DNA of 64,000 nucleotides from a bacterium (GCA_035454885.1 DATIGE010000003.1:62001-126000), one strand, 5' to 3'; shown: positions 18,301-28,287, numbered from the stretch's first letter. The notes: generated by a model not told the origin, from the sequence alone. Numbers and translations: made by a program.

Positions 18301-18490
18301 CTTGGCCCATGTGCAGGTAGGAGGACGCCATCCCCAGCGTGCGGAACTCGCTGACGGGACCCCCGGGAATCGCAGCCGCCGTGCCACCCCCGCCCGGAAC
18401 GGGTTGGTCCTGCACCACGTTGGGATCCCGCGGGGGATTCGCGACGACGGACCGGCCACCAGGCGCCGGCGTTGTATCGGGACCACCCAT
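15341..18490 (-). CDS. Large helical protein of unknown function with a central hydrophobic region
   Basis: Not recognised. 1049 residues starting MGGPDTTPAPGG, with a disordered Gly/Pro-rich leader of about 45 residues. Residues 50-600 are highly charged and helical. Residues about 605-740 contain several hydrophobic stretches (for example FLVSTIVLATIPLFLEAIP) separated by Gly-rich turns, suggesting membrane insertion or pore formation. The last 300 residues are again soluble. It is the first gene of the minus-strand cluster and lies 128 bases beyond the pnp terminator. No good ribosome site precedes the ATG. The size, leader and hydrophobic core are compatible with a secreted or membrane-acting protein, but no catalytic motif is visible. 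Confidence 0.55.
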   Translation of the reverse strand: MGGPDTTPAPGGRSVVANPPRDPNVVQDQPVPGGGGTAAAIPGGPVSEFRTLGMASSYLHMGQGWGSLLSLLSDNARVSAVDSEILDLELRARTVNGPALGETTERLERLRSIRTTVDQLSALTIRRPDVDRLRREALDKLLGGAANPPRAAEYEEGRRLFVALQRYARAEERRELVRRRIESLYPPPPSDSQIAYRLNFDGVTDAQLDPWRHPPADRLRSLSVVQTYGSLRGSTDANDIAVADYADRLFDHFRTQNAVYDEGLIGPPNPDTIGFLNGLSGELEGLTTDLNLQTFFDRIATHERTRTLAGGNEAGLASLHTTDGLQAMGQYPALVTALTEYDARVARRVPPIPLDQQRTMLLDTCRLMVRRGERFESLLSGARGSDRPLRSDLEAQLPEARNLVAYLENLGGADLTQANLSLAASRLAPVTQTFQTIEERNVQDGIRRLLDQIERLPSSENNIAPIRADFHTLVTAGPASYADRLAAYRQLAQRIDQAASLRLVDARIASFSEQQGVVRERDEMVNILGVLAGAPIGAADAHRQVSAESREEYTRMRTEYQGIRTMLTSSDPAEVAQGRLLLRQMEGVRQQDVLREAAENAGTFNQIFLVSTIVLATIPLFLEAIPAGIVGGGAVATGEVSLLQLGNLGLRAVLGRTALSLGAQRGLATLGTYALASGVMTGVNRSLTTLILGEQALQHGVGVEFLINMAFMGAGSLAARGMGLVIDAAVEAIAVRNIASRGGGIVLAQGAAAVAPSELSPALRAAIDLEKQQIMQGAFARFLSTAGPLGAEYAAFQTLEFLKTAADLAHRGVPDPAGAAFRHVTSFRTQVFMMGPLILTHTISGTGGDHSGFIAQARRVEYDAIERAYNRDIAAFRRDYADRLFLPDGRPNRELLLDAEFRRRDSEILQHRQDMIALVEPGRRTPEMLAEYGTNQRYLQSLEMLGRAAEINQTVFGDGNRFGVRLQGEDGTTFTYQRRVSGADNLEALLRDYPFADRANVRVYSNGMIEVPILANAFMPEPQTIRLIPASSVRATRPAGVPVSQVVTP

Positions 18491-18618
18491 AAAGAGGGCG
18501 CGCTATGTCGCCCTTCTCTTGAGGGTGCAAAGACTATGCCCGGATCATTCCCGGGGCGGGATGCCATTCTACCTGCATTGTCAGGGACTTAGAAACCGCT
18601 TTTGCATAACGGCGGGGG

Positions 18619-18644
18619 AAAAAGGGTCAAATTCCACCCTTTTT
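18619..18644 (-). terminator. Rho-independent terminator of pnp
   Basis: AAAAAGGGT at 18619-18627 and ACCCTTTTT at 18636-18644 form a perfect 9-bp stem with an 8-base loop. In the minus-strand transcript it starts within the pnp stop codon and ends in five T residues. Confidence 0.75.
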
Positions 18645-20872
18645 CAGCGATCACGGCGGGGGCCGTGATCGCGGCGTCCTCCGCCCTGGGGGCGCCGATC
18701 GCGATCGCGGCCTCCACCCCGGTCGTCCCGGAAGCCACCTTCGCGCCGGTATCCGCCCTCGCGCGGCGGGGGCGGCACGTAGCCCTCCGGAGGCGGCATC
18801 GTCTCCTTGCGCGAGAGCGCGATCTTGCCGTCGGGCTCCATGCGGATCACCTTGACCATCACCTCATCGCCCTCGTTCAAGACGTCGCGCACGTTGTTGA
18901 CGCGCTGGTAGTCGATCTCCGAGACGTGGAGCAGTCCGTCGGTGCCGGGAAAGATGTTCACGAAGGCGCCGAACTCGGCGATCTTCACCACCCGGCCCCG
19001 GTAGGTCTTGCCCAACTCGGGAACGGCGGTCAGCTCTTCCACCTTTTCGACCGCACGGGCCATGGCCTCGGCGTCGTTCGAATAGACCTTGACCGTTCCG
19101 TCGTCCTCGACGTCGATCTTGCAGCCCGTCTCGTCCACGATGCCGCGGATGTTCTTGCCGCCCGGCCCGATCAGGGCCCCGATCTTCTCCTTGTCGATCT
19201 TAAGCGTCTTGATCCGCGGGGCGTACGGCGAAAGGTCGGCGCGCGGCTCGGCCAGCCCTTCCTTCATCTTGCCCAGGATGTGCAGACGGCCCTGGCGCGC
19301 CTGCTCCAGGGCGTTCGCCAGAAGCGCGCCCTCGACCCCGGCGATCTTGATGTCCATCTGGAGCCCGGTGATGCCCTTTTCCGTGCCCGCGACCTTGAAG
19401 TCCATGTCGCCCAGGTGATCCTCGTCGCCCAGGATGTCGGAGAGGATGGCGACCTTGTCGCCCTCCTTGACCAGGCCCATCGCGATGCCCGCCACCGGCG
19501 CCTTGACGGGAACGCCGGCGTCCATGAGGGAGAGCGTTCCGCCGCAGACGGTCGCCATGGAGGACGAGCCGTTCGACTCGAGGATCTCGGAAACGACACG
19601 GATGGTGTATGGGAACGCGTCCGCGGGAGGGATCATCCTGAGGATCGAGCGCTCGGCGAGGGCCCCGTGGCCGATCTCGCGACGGCTCGCCCCGCGCATG
19701 GGCTTGACCTCGCCCGTGCAGAACGGGGGGAAGTTGTAGTGCAGCATGAAGCGCTTGGTCCATTCGCCGGCGAGGGCGTCGATGATCTGCTCGTCGTCGC
19801 CCGAGCCAAGCGTTGCGGCGACCAGGGCCTGCGTCTCGCCCCGGGTAAACAGGGCCGAGCCATGCGCGCGCGGCAGGAGCCCGACCTCGACCGTGATCGG
19901 CCGGATCTCGTCGTAGCGGCGGCCGTCGATGCGCACCTTCTCGTCCGTGACCATCTGTCTCATGAGCCTGTATTGGAGATCCTCGAAGTGGTGCTTCACC
20001 TTCTTGGCCATGGTCCCGTCATCCTCGGCCGGAATTTTCGCCTTGGCCAGGTCCGCCTCAAGTCCCGCAATGGCCTCCTGTCGCTTCTGCTTTTCGGGAG
20101 TCCGCAGGGCGGCCTTGAGTTTGTCTTCACAAAAAGCTCGGACCTCCTCGCGGAAGCCTTCATCCTCCTCCGCCGGCGCAATCTCCATCTTCGGCTTGCC
20201 GGCGAGATGCCGCAGATCCTCCTGGATCTTGAGCAGGGGCTGGATCGCGCTGTGCGCGAAGGCGATCGCCTCCACGACGTCCGCCTCGGAGACCTCCTCC
20301 ATGTCGCCCTCCACCATCATGACGGCGTCGCGGCTGCCCGCGACGACCAGGTCGATGTCAGAGGCCTCGAGCTCCTCCATGGTCGGATTGGCCTTAAGGA
20401 CCCCGCCCACGCGCCCGACGCGTACGCCGGCGATTGCCGTCGTAAACGGGGCATCCGACAGCATCAGGGCGGCGGAGGCCCCGGTCATCGCCAGCATGCC
20501 GGGCTCGTTGTCGTTGTCGGCCGAGAGGACCGTCGCCAGGACCTGGATCTCGTGACGAAACCCTTCGGGAAAGAGCGGCCGGATCGGACGGTCGATGAAG
20601 CGGCTGGTGAGCGTCGCGAGCTCCGAAGGACGACCTTCGCGCTTGAAGAATCCGCCCGGGATCTTGCCCGCCGCGAACGTCCGCTCCATGTACTCGCAGG
20701 TGAGGGGGAGGAAATCGACCCCCGCCCTCGGCTTCTTGGCCACGACCGCCGTCACGAGGACGATGGAATCGCCCATGCGGATGGTCACGGAACCGCCCGC
20801 CTGCTTGGCCACCTTGCCCGTCTCGATGACGATATTGCGTCCACCGATTTCGGTTTCGACTTTGTGAATCAT
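18644..20872 (-). CDS. pnp: Polyribonucleotide nucleotidyltransferase (PNPase)
   Basis: A 3'-to-5' phosphorolytic exoribonuclease of mRNA turnover. The 742-residue protein contains two RNase PH-like domains ([11 protein letters not shown] near the start; [21 protein letters not shown] in the second), then a KH domain with [11 protein letters not shown] and an S1 domain with [18 protein letters not shown]. The C-terminal tail of about 40 residues is RGG-like, rich in Arg, Gly and Asp, which probably adds RNA affinity. ATG 20872 was chosen for its AAGGAG site and conserved start. It follows rpsO, as in many bacteria, with an inverted repeat between them that may be a processing site. Confidence 0.98.
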   Translation of the reverse strand: MIHKVETEIGGRNIVIETGKVAKQAGGSVTIRMGDSIVLVTAVVAKKPRAGVDFLPLTCEYMERTFAAGKIPGGFFKREGRPSELATLTSRFIDRPIRPLFPEGFRHEIQVLATVLSADNDNEPGMLAMTGASAALMLSDAPFTTAIAGVRVGRVGGVLKANPTMEELEASDIDLVVAGSRDAVMMVEGDMEEVSEADVVEAIAFAHSAIQPLLKIQEDLRHLAGKPKMEIAPAEEDEGFREEVRAFCEDKLKAALRTPEKQKRQEAIAGLEADLAKAKIPAEDDGTMAKKVKHHFEDLQYRLMRQMVTDEKVRIDGRRYDEIRPITVEVGLLPRAHGSALFTRGETQALVAATLGSGDDEQIIDALAGEWTKRFMLHYNFPPFCTGEVKPMRGASRREIGHGALAERSILRMIPPADAFPYTIRVVSEILESNGSSSMATVCGGTLSLMDAGVPVKAPVAGIAMGLVKEGDKVAILSDILGDEDHLGDMDFKVAGTEKGITGLQMDIKIAGVEGALLANALEQARQGRLHILGKMKEGLAEPRADLSPYAPRIKTLKIDKEKIGALIGPGGKNIRGIVDETGCKIDVEDDGTVKVYSNDAEAMARAVEKVEELTAVPELGKTYRGRVVKIAEFGAFVNIFPGTDGLLHVSEIDYQRVNNVRDVLNEGDEVMVKVIRMEPDGKIALSRKETMPPPEGYVPPPPREGGYRREGGFRDDRGGGRDRDRRPQGGGRRDHGPRRDR

Positions 20873-20973
20873 GAAATTCTCCTTATTCGTTTTATGAACG
20901 ACAACCAACAAACAGCCAAATGAACGACAGATGAACTAACTAATTGATGAAGGGGATACTGAGGGAGGGATCT

Positions 20974-21046
20974 CTGATAACTTATAATTTCACCCTCCGT
21001 AGCCCGCCTGAGGCGGACGAAGGAGGGCGGATTCATAAATTATCAG
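20974..21046 (-). promoter_or_regulatory. Long imperfect hairpin in the rpsO-pnp intergenic region
   Basis: The two arms, CTGATAA...GCC at 20974-21008 and GGC...TTATCAG at 21012-21046, pair over about 35 positions with few mismatches around a TGA loop. In enterobacteria the same place holds an RNase III site controlling pnp autoregulation; a similar role here is inference. The central part (AGCCCGCCTGAGGCGGACG) also looks like a dispersed palindromic repeat. Confidence 0.7.
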
Positions 21047-21057
21047 ATCACCAAAAC

Positions 21058-21318
21058 TTACTTCCTCAGGCCCAAATCCTTGGTCACACGGCGATAACGG
21101 TCCGTGTTCTTGTTCTTCAAATACTCCAGCAGGCGGCGGCGTTGGCCGACCATCTTGAGGAGACCGCGGCGCGACTGGTGGTCCTTGCCATGCGACTTGA
21201 AATGGTCCGCCAAATGGTCGATGCGCTTCGTCAGAAGGGCGATCTGAACCTCGGGAGACCCGGTGTCTTTGTCGTGTGTCTTGAATTTACCGATGACTTC
21301 TTGCTTTACGTTTTCCAT
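21058..21318 (-). CDS. rpsO: 30S ribosomal protein S15
   Basis: An 86-residue primary rRNA-binding protein of the 30S platform. It shows the family signature [19 protein letters not shown], then [19 protein letters not shown] and the C-terminal RRRLLEYLK. Length is normal (87-89). It lies between nrnA and pnp on the same strand. The usual truB neighbour is absent. Confidence 0.98.
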   Translation of the reverse strand: MENVKQEVIGKFKTHDKDTGSPEVQIALLTKRIDHLADHFKSHGKDHQSRRGLLKMVGQRRRLLEYLKNKNTDRYRRVTKDLGLRK

Positions 21319-21330
21319 ACTCGAAAGACG

Positions 21331-22377
21331 CTAACATGCTGTTTTTCGCTTGTAAACGGGAGATTTCCGCAGCGCGTCGGCCAGGGCCGCGACCGTCCGG
21401 GCACGGACGGTGGCTAAATCCCCCTTCATCGTGAACCCGGCCGCCCGGATGTGGCCTCCCCCCTCCAAACCCGTGGCCACGGCGCCGACGTCGATCGCTT
21501 CCTTGGAGCGGAGGCTGACCCGCCACCCGTCGGGGGTCTCCCTGAGAAGGGCGGCCGCCTCGACGGAGGCGACAGACCGGGGAAATTCCACGAAATCGTC
21601 CGTCATCTCGATCGTACCGCCGGTCTCCTTCAGCATGGCCCGGGTCAGAGCCACGAGGCCGATCGTCCCTCCCTCGTAAAGCTCCAGCGAGTCCAAGACG
21701 CGCGCCAGGAGCTTCAGTCTCGCCGGCGGGGAGGATTCCTGAAGGGCCCGGGAGATCCGGTCGGGTTCCGCACCCGCCTCGACCAATCGGGCCGCGAGCC
21801 TCAGGACTCCCGCGGACGTGTTGCCATAGCGGAACCAGCCCGTATCCGTGGCCAGGGTCACATAGAGGTTGACCGCGATCTGCTTCGTCAGGGCGACACC
21901 CAGCCGTTCCAAGAGGCGGTGAACCACAACGCCCGACGCAGCCGCCTTCGCGTCCACGCAGCGCACGTCGCCGTCCCGCTTCCCCCGCGCATGATGATCC
22001 AAGACGACGGAGATTCCGAAATCCTCAAGACGGGAGAGAAAGGCCTTCCCCACCCGTGCGAGTTCCGAACAGTCCACGACAAAGACGGCGTCGAAGCGGT
22101 CGGACGGGAGAAGCCGCGAGGTGACGGCGCCGGAGCCGGGGAGGAACTTCAGATAATACGGAACCGGATCGGCGTTGTAGACCGTAACCGACTTGCCCGA
22201 TCTGTGAAGGCCGGCGGCAAGGGCCAGGGCCGATCCCAGGGCGTCTCCGTCGGGGTTCACGTGCGTGGCAACGAGGAAACGCTCCCCTTTCCGGACGATC
22301 GCGGCGGCCTTGGCCGTCGCGTCAGATCTTGGAGAGGAGCCCTTCGATGCGGGAGACTTCTTCGCCGGTTTCATCAT
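21331..22377 (-). CDS. nrnA: DHH/DHHA1 phosphoesterase (NrnA-type nanoRNase / pAp phosphatase)
   Basis: Probably degrades short oligoribonucleotides and 3'-phosphoadenosine 5'-phosphate. 348 residues. The DHH domain has THVNPDGDALGS, VVDCSE and the VLDHHA motif. ATDTGWFRYGNTS and a C-terminal DHHA1 domain with GLEGGGHIRAAGF, the substrate-binding GGGH, follow. The start overlaps the end of rbfA by 56 bases. No clear ribosome site is seen, so coupling to rbfA translation is likely. The first 25 residues are Lys/Ser/Ala rich. The place between rbfA and rpsO is the usual one. Confidence 0.9.
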   Translation of the reverse strand: MMKPAKKSPASKGSSPRSDATAKAAAIVRKGERFLVATHVNPDGDALGSALALAAGLHRSGKSVTVYNADPVPYYLKFLPGSGAVTSRLLPSDRFDAVFVVDCSELARVGKAFLSRLEDFGISVVLDHHARGKRDGDVRCVDAKAAASGVVVHRLLERLGVALTKQIAVNLYVTLATDTGWFRYGNTSAGVLRLAARLVEAGAEPDRISRALQESSPPARLKLLARVLDSLELYEGGTIGLVALTRAMLKETGGTIEMTDDFVEFPRSVASVEAAALLRETPDGWRVSLRSKEAIDVGAVATGLEGGGHIRAAGFTMKGDLATVRARTVAALADALRKSPVYKRKTAC

Positions 22378-22660
22378 AAAAGAACTGGATCTCGGGAACG
22401 GACTTGAAGTTCAAACGTTCGGCCAATCGGCGGCGTACGAACCCGCGGGCCCGGTCGAGTGCTTCTTGAATATCCGCGCCTTTTTTTTTGCGGTCGGCTC
22501 CGGTTTCATAATAGATCCGCGCGGTCCCCACGTCCTTGGTGACGACGACGCGCGTGATCGTGAGTCCTTGCAGGAGTGGGTCCGTCATCTCGAACAGGAA
22601 GACGGAACTCGCCGCGTGCTGGATCTCCTCTTGAATGCGCTTGATCCGGTGTTCGCTCAT
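22322..22660 (-). CDS. rbfA: 30S ribosome-binding factor A
   Basis: 112 residues with a KH-type fold. RIKRIQEEIQHAASSVF at the N-terminus and ITRVVVTKDVGTARIYY in the middle are family hallmarks, as is the end VPEIQFFYDETGEEVSRIEGLL. It acts in late 16S rRNA processing and 30S maturation, especially in the cold. It begins six bases after the ylxP-like gene and overlaps nrnA at its 3' end. Confidence 0.95.
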   Translation of the reverse strand: MSEHRIKRIQEEIQHAASSVFLFEMTDPLLQGLTITRVVVTKDVGTARIYYETGADRKKKGADIQEALDRARGFVRRRLAERLNFKSVPEIQFFYDETGEEVSRIEGLLSKI

Positions 22661-22666
22661 AGATCC

Positions 22667-22954
22667 TCAAAAGTCGACCAGGTCCGTCGTCCGGTCCGTG
22701 ATCCGCGCAAGATCCATTTCCTCGATCGCCCGGATCGTTCGATCCAGGAGGGACGACAAGACGCCTCCGTCGCTCCCGACCACCGCGAACCCCAGCGCCG
22801 CCCTCTGCCACAGGTCCTGATGGTCCACCTCGGCGACGTTGACACCGAACTTTTCCGATGTTCTTCCGATGATCTTCCGCAAAATCTGTCTCTTCTCTTT
22901 CAGAGAATGGGTTTCAGGGAGAAATAATTCCAATTTGCAGATGCCAACAATCAT
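22667..22954 (-). CDS. DUF503 / YlxP-like protein
   Basis: A 95-residue protein with the DUF503 pattern: MIVGICKLELFLPETHSLKE at the start, then VNVAEVDHQDLWQRAALGFA. Members lie between infB and rbfA in many bacteria and have been linked to ribosome biogenesis; the exact role is not settled. The start at ATG 22954 follows family alignment. A GTG seven codons upstream (22975) is possible, and neither has a good ribosome site. Confidence 0.85.
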   Translation of the reverse strand: MIVGICKLELFLPETHSLKEKRQILRKIIGRTSEKFGVNVAEVDHQDLWQRAALGFAVVGSDGGVLSSLLDRTIRAIEEMDLARITDRTTDLVDF

Positions 22955-22989
22955 GGGGACGCAGGGGCGATTCACAAACCGTCACTACA

Positions 22990-25311
22990 TTATAATTTTG
23001 TGGCGAATTCTTGGATCTCGAACGCCTCGATCACGTCGCCGGCCTTCACATCGTTGTAGTTTTCGATGCCGATGCCGCACTCGATGCCGGTGGCAACCTC
23101 GCGCGCATCCTCCTTGAACCGTTTGAGCGAGGAGATCTTGCCCTGGGTGACGACCTTGCCGTCGCGGAGGAGCCTGACCGACGCGCTTCTCAGGATCTTC
23201 CCGTCCGTCACGAAACAGCCGGCGATGGTGCCGACCTTCGAGATCGTGAAAATTTGGCGGACTTCCGCCCGGCCCAGGTACTTCTCCTCGTAGGTCGGCT
23301 GGAGAAGACCTTCCATCGCCTTCTTCATGTCCTCGATGACGTCGTAAATGATGTTGTACGTTCGGATCTGGATCTTTTCGCGTTCGGCCAGGTTCCGGGC
23401 GTTGGAGTCCGGGCGCACGTTGAAGCCGATGATGATCGCGTTGGAGGCGACCGCCAGCATGACGTCCGACTCGGTCACGGCGCCCACCGCCGTGTGGATG
23501 ACCGCGACGGTCACCTTCTCCGACTTGATCTTCTGCAGGGCCTCGCGGAGGGCCTCCACCGATCCCTGCACGTCGCCCTTCACGATGACCTTGAGCTCCG
23601 GGAGGCCGCCTTTCACCGTCTTGGCGTAGAGGTCTTCCAGGCGCGTCGGGAGAACCCCCGCCTGGGTCCTGACCTCGCGGGCCTTCTTTTCGCGGTGATC
23701 CGCGATCGTCCGGGCGTCCTCGTCGGATTCCATGGCATTCAACTTGTCGCCGGCCATGGGAACGGACGACAGGCCCAGCACCTCGACGGGCTTTGACGGC
23801 CCGGCTTCCTTGATGCTCTTCCCCAGCGCGTCGACCAGGGCCCGGACCTTTCCGTAGGCAAGCCCCGCCACGATGATGTCCCCGACGCGGAGGGTCCCCT
23901 CCTGAATGATGACGGTGGCCACGGGACCGCGTCCCTTGTCGAGACGTGCCTCGATGATGGTCCCGAGGGCGCGCTTGGTTTCGCTCGCCTTCAGGTCCAA
24001 GACCTCCGATTGGATGAGAATCATCTCCAAGAGCTCTTCGACGCCTTTTCCCGTCTTGGCCGAAACCGGCAGGAGGATGGTGTCGCCTCCCAAACGCTCG
24101 GAAACCAGGCCGTGTTCCATGAGCCCGCGCTCCACGCGGCCGACGTCGGCCTCCGGCTTGTCGATCTTGTTGATCGCGACCAAGATGGGCACCTTCGCCG
24201 CCTTGGCGTGGTTGATGGCCTCCACCGTCTGCGGCATAATCCCGTCGTCCGCGGCGACGACGAGGATGACGATGTCGGTCACCTGCGCCCCGCGCGCCCG
24301 CATGGACGTGAAGGCCTCGTGGCCCGGGGTGTCGATGAACGTGATCTTTCCCTTGGGCGTCTGAACGTCGTAGGCGCCGATGTGTTGGGTGATGCCCCCC
24401 GCCTCGCCGGCCGCCACCTGCGTCTTCCGGATGGCGTCCAAAAGCGAGGTCTTGCCGTGATCGACGTGGCCCATGACGGTCACAATGGGAGGGCGGTGTT
24501 GCTTCTCGCCCTGATCCTCGACCGCTTCCGGCTTGTCCAGGATAGACGCTTCCGCGAAGGCGACGTTCTCGACCTCGTATCCGAATTCATGCGCGACGAG
24601 CGTCGCCGTGTCGGTGTCGAGGGCCTGGTTGACCGTCGCCATCGTCCCCAGATCGATCACCTTCTTCACCACGTCGGTCGCCTTGACGCTCATGCGCTTG
24701 GCGAGGTCGGCCACGGTGATGGCGCCCTCGATCCGAACGATCCGCTTGATCGCCTTGGGAGTCGTGATCTCGGTCTTTTTGAAATCCCTTTTGGCCAGTA
24801 TCTTGTGTTTCTTCTTGGAGCTCTTTTCGGGCCGGAAGACCCGCTCCAGCCTCTCGGGAGCCGACTCCATGAGGTCTGCGGCCTTTTTGAGGCCCCCGGC
24901 GCGCTCGATCATCTCCATTTCAAGTTCGTCGCGGCTCTTGCGGCGGGCCTGCGCCTTCTTGAGGCGCTCGCGCTCGGCGGCCTCAGCGGCCTCCGACATC
25001 GGGGGCGCGCCGGCGACGCCGGGGCGAACCGCGGGCCGGGGAGCGACCTGCGTGACGACGGCCACGAGCTTGTCCGAGGGAGACCTGGGTGCCGTCGCGG
25101 AGGGCGCGGCCGCTGTGGGAGCGGCGGGAGCCGCCGCCTTGCCCTCCGAAACGGTCGCCTCCAAAGCCGCGGCAGCCTCGGAGGCAGGAGCGGCCTCGGC
25201 GGGTTCCGGGGCCGGGGCGGGCGCCGCCGGGGCCTCGGGCTCCGCCTTCGCGCGACGTCGGATGACCGTCGCTTTCACCCGCTTCTCTTCAACTCCGGTT
25301 TTAACTTCCAT
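22990..25311 (-). CDS. infB: Translation initiation factor IF-2
   Basis: A GTPase that brings fMet-tRNA to the 30S subunit and drives subunit joining. 773 residues. The first 110 are an Ala/Pro/Glu-rich linker, followed by a conserved IF2_N helix region ([18 protein letters not shown]). The G domain has [20 protein letters not shown] and NKID, and the C-terminal domains bind fMet-tRNA. The length is in the shorter range for proteobacteria because the N-terminal linker is reduced. It lies 18 bases after nusA. Confidence 0.98.
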   Translation of the reverse strand: MEVKTGVEEKRVKATVIRRRAKAEPEAPAAPAPAPEPAEAAPASEAAAALEATVSEGKAAAPAAPTAAAPSATAPRSPSDKLVAVVTQVAPRPAVRPGVAGAPPMSEAAEAAERERLKKAQARRKSRDELEMEMIERAGGLKKAADLMESAPERLERVFRPEKSSKKKHKILAKRDFKKTEITTPKAIKRIVRIEGAITVADLAKRMSVKATDVVKKVIDLGTMATVNQALDTDTATLVAHEFGYEVENVAFAEASILDKPEAVEDQGEKQHRPPIVTVMGHVDHGKTSLLDAIRKTQVAAGEAGGITQHIGAYDVQTPKGKITFIDTPGHEAFTSMRARGAQVTDIVILVVAADDGIMPQTVEAINHAKAAKVPILVAINKIDKPEADVGRVERGLMEHGLVSERLGGDTILLPVSAKTGKGVEELLEMILIQSEVLDLKASETKRALGTIIEARLDKGRGPVATVIIQEGTLRVGDIIVAGLAYGKVRALVDALGKSIKEAGPSKPVEVLGLSSVPMAGDKLNAMESDEDARTIADHREKKAREVRTQAGVLPTRLEDLYAKTVKGGLPELKVIVKGDVQGSVEALREALQKIKSEKVTVAVIHTAVGAVTESDVMLAVASNAIIIGFNVRPDSNARNLAEREKIQIRTYNIIYDVIEDMKKAMEGLLQPTYEEKYLGRAEVRQIFTISKVGTIAGCFVTDGKILRSASVRLLRDGKVVTQGKISSLKRFKEDAREVATGIECGIGIENYNDVKAGDVIEAFEIQEFATKL

Positions 25312-25329
25312 AGGCTTCGTTCACTCTCA

Positions 25330-26823
<1,494 letters not shown>

Positions 26824-26833
26824 ATTCTTTCCT

Positions 26834-27286
26834 TTAAAAAACCAGATGCGCCTTCTCGATCAATTCCAAGGGAACCCGATATTCCTGCCGGTCGATCTCC
26901 AAGACGACCTTTCCATCCTCGACGCCGCGGATCAGCCCCTTGTAGTTCCGGCGGTCCCCGTACGCCTCCACCGCCCTTGAGGTGGTCACCGCCGCCATCT
27001 TGCCGGCGTATTTTTCAAAATGCGCCGGCTTGGTCAACGGTCTGTCGAGCCCGGGGGAAGAGACCTCCAGGACCGACCGTTCGCCCAGGACTCCCTCCAC
27101 CTCCAACAGGGTCTCGAGCTCCCTCGAAACCCGCTCGCAATCCCCAACCGTCACGCCGCCTTCTCGGTCCACGAAGAGCCTCAGGATCCGCCGTCCATGT
27201 TCGGTCACGAACCGGGCGTCGATGAGTTCGCAACCCAGAGGCTCCAGAACCGGCTCGACCAATGACCGAACTCTTTGCGAATCCAT
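26834..27286 (-). CDS. rimP: Ribosome maturation factor RimP
   Basis: 150 residues with the RimP pattern: VEPVLEPLGCELIDARFV, then ILRLFVDREGGVTVGDCERV and VLEVSSPGLDRPLTKPAHFEKYAG. It binds the 30S subunit and assists assembly. It is the first gene of the operon and follows a terminator-like leader hairpin. No strong ribosome site is visible upstream of the ATG, so the leader may control its translation. Confidence 0.95.
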   Translation of the reverse strand: MDSQRVRSLVEPVLEPLGCELIDARFVTEHGRRILRLFVDREGGVTVGDCERVSRELETLLEVEGVLGERSVLEVSSPGLDRPLTKPAHFEKYAGKMAAVTTSRAVEAYGDRRNYKGLIRGVEDGKVVLEIDRQEYRVPLELIEKAHLVF

Positions 27287-27293
27287 AAGGCCG

Positions 27294-27324
27294 AAAATAA
27301 AAAAGTGGGCGTAAGGCCCACTTT
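27294..27324 (-). promoter_or_regulatory. rimP leader: terminator-like hairpin (attenuator candidate)
   Basis: On the minus strand AAAGTGGGC, a 5-base loop and GCCCACTTT form a 9-bp stem that runs into TTTTTTATTTT, eight bases before the rimP ATG. A GC stem with a T-run just before rimP is a recurring leader in many bacteria. It would terminate or attenuate transcription of the rimP-nusA-infB operon. Confidence 0.65.
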
Positions 27325-27373
27325 CGGTACTGCTCCGAAAATGTAAGAAATTCTTAACGAAACCAGATAGTCA

Positions 27374-27401
27374 TTGCAATACAAAAAAAACTGCTGAAAA
27401 T
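27374..27401 (+). promoter_or_regulatory. Possible promoter of the tRNA-Leu gene
   Basis: TTGCAA at 27374-27379 and GAAAAT at 27396-27401, 16 bases apart, resemble sigma-70 boxes and end 18 bases before the tRNA. The match is modest. Confidence 0.3.
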
Positions 27402-27419
27402 ACCGCTCTCTTGGCCCTT

Positions 27420-27503
27420 GCCGCCTTGGCGGAACTGGTAGACGCGTCGGACTCAAAATCCGATGGGGGCAACTCCGTGGGGGTTCGAGTCCCTCAGGCG
27501 GCA
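27420..27503 (+). tRNA. tRNA-Leu (anticodon CAA)
   Basis: The acceptor stem GCCGCCT/AGGCGGC closes the cloverleaf. The anticodon loop CTCAAAA between TCGGA and TCCGA gives anticodon CAA (codon UUG). A long variable arm (GGGGGCAACTCC) marks a class II tRNA, and GGTTCGAGT is the T loop. CCA is not encoded after the discriminator A, so it must be added by the nucleotidyltransferase. tRNA 3' ends are common integration sites, and an AT-richer islet with a toxin-antitoxin pair follows directly. Confidence 0.96.
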
Positions 27504-27505
27504 CA

Positions 27506-27904
27506 CTAAAGAGCTTCGGGCGAGACGACCTGAATGTCGCGAACCTTTTGAAAATCCTGATCGAACGTGACCAACGTGAGCTTTTGTTTCCTGGCGACGT
27601 AGTACTGAAGGGCGTCGTCAAAATCCAGTTTGAGCTTGGGGATCAACTGAGCGATTTCCATATCTTCTTCAAGAGTCGTTGCATAACAGAAGAGATGAGG
27701 ATTTTCCTGACAGGATTCCAGAAATGTCTTGAGAGCCCCGCATCTCTTCGCATTTCCCATGAGTGCTTGAATCGCGTGAAGCGAGAAAGACGTTATCCAG
27801 CCGGGTTGCCTCTCATTGATTGAACCCAGCGCCTTCTTGCAAACTTGTTCCTTTTCCTGCTCCAGCAGAATCTCCAGAAAAACATTGGTATCGAAGAGAT
27901 ACAA
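27506..27904 (-). CDS. PIN-domain protein, probable VapC-type toxin
   Basis: 132 residues. LFDTNVFLEILLEQ at the start holds the first PIN acidic residue (Asp5). LDFDDALQYYVA supplies the central acidic pair and TFDQDF the last. PIN toxins of type II systems are Mg-dependent RNases that cut tRNA or rRNA. The TTG start at 27904 lies one base from the antitoxin stop, implying coupling. The gene ends three bases from the tRNA-Leu 3' end on the opposite strand. A RNase role is inferred from the fold and pairing. Confidence 0.85.
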   Translation of the reverse strand: MYLFDTNVFLEILLEQEKEQVCKKALGSINERQPGWITSFSLHAIQALMGNAKRCGALKTFLESCQENPHLFCYATTLEEDMEIAQLIPKLKLDFDDALQYYVARKQKLTLVTFDQDFQKVRDIQVVSPEAL

Positions 27905-27905
27905 T

Positions 27906-28169
27906 TTATCTCTTCTTCAAGAGAAAGGCTTGATGGCTCAAGGTGACGGAATCAATACCCGGATAATCTTCTTTAAGCACCCCGGTGAGCGAAGCCAACT
28001 TCTTCATCGCCCTCCTATGAGATCGTTGCGCTTGATCGGTGCGGAGCAGCTGCGTGCGGGCAATGTCCCATGCCCGACGAATCCACCAAGAGACATTGCG
28101 CTCCGACTTTGCTGCAAGGCCTTTGATCTCTCCCCCCATCGCGTCCGGCAAAGAAATGCTGAGCTTCAT
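27906..28169 (-). CDS. Ribbon-helix-helix-type antitoxin
   Basis: 87 residues, starting MKLSISLPDAMGGEIKGLAA, the pattern of ribbon-helix-helix DNA-binding antitoxins (beta strand, helix, NVSWWIRRAW helix). The basic C-terminal part would bind the toxin. It is the first gene of the pair and is separated from the toxin TTG by one base. A 14-bp palindrome upstream of its ATG is the likely autoregulatory operator. Confidence 0.75.
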   Translation of the reverse strand: MKLSISLPDAMGGEIKGLAAKSERNVSWWIRRAWDIARTQLLRTDQAQRSHRRAMKKLASLTGVLKEDYPGIDSVTLSHQAFLLKKR

Positions 28170-28181
28170 AAGTAATACCTA

Positions 28182-28204
28182 TCCTACTGGTAGGAATTTG
28201 TCAA
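28182..28204 (-). promoter_or_regulatory. Operator palindrome and -35 box of the toxin-antitoxin pair
   Basis: TCCTACTGGTAGGA at 28182-28195 is a perfect palindrome. On the minus strand a consensus TTGACA -35 box lies just upstream (28199-28204). Antitoxin binding here would occlude the promoter, the usual autoregulation of such pairs. The -10 box is not clear. A further stem, CAAAATGA/TCATTTTG at 28209-28232, lies upstream. Confidence 0.6.
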
Positions 28205-28287
28205 ATATCAAAATGAGAAAATCATCATTTTGAGGGGCATTTTCACCTCCATCTCGCCAACTCTTCAAAACGCAAATGGCTGAATTC

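Noticed and set aside
16394-18592. Long plus-strand open frame antisense to the 1049-residue gene
   Set aside because: Low-complexity Arg/Gly/Glu composition and no ribosome site; the minus-strand frame fits the cluster leader pattern.
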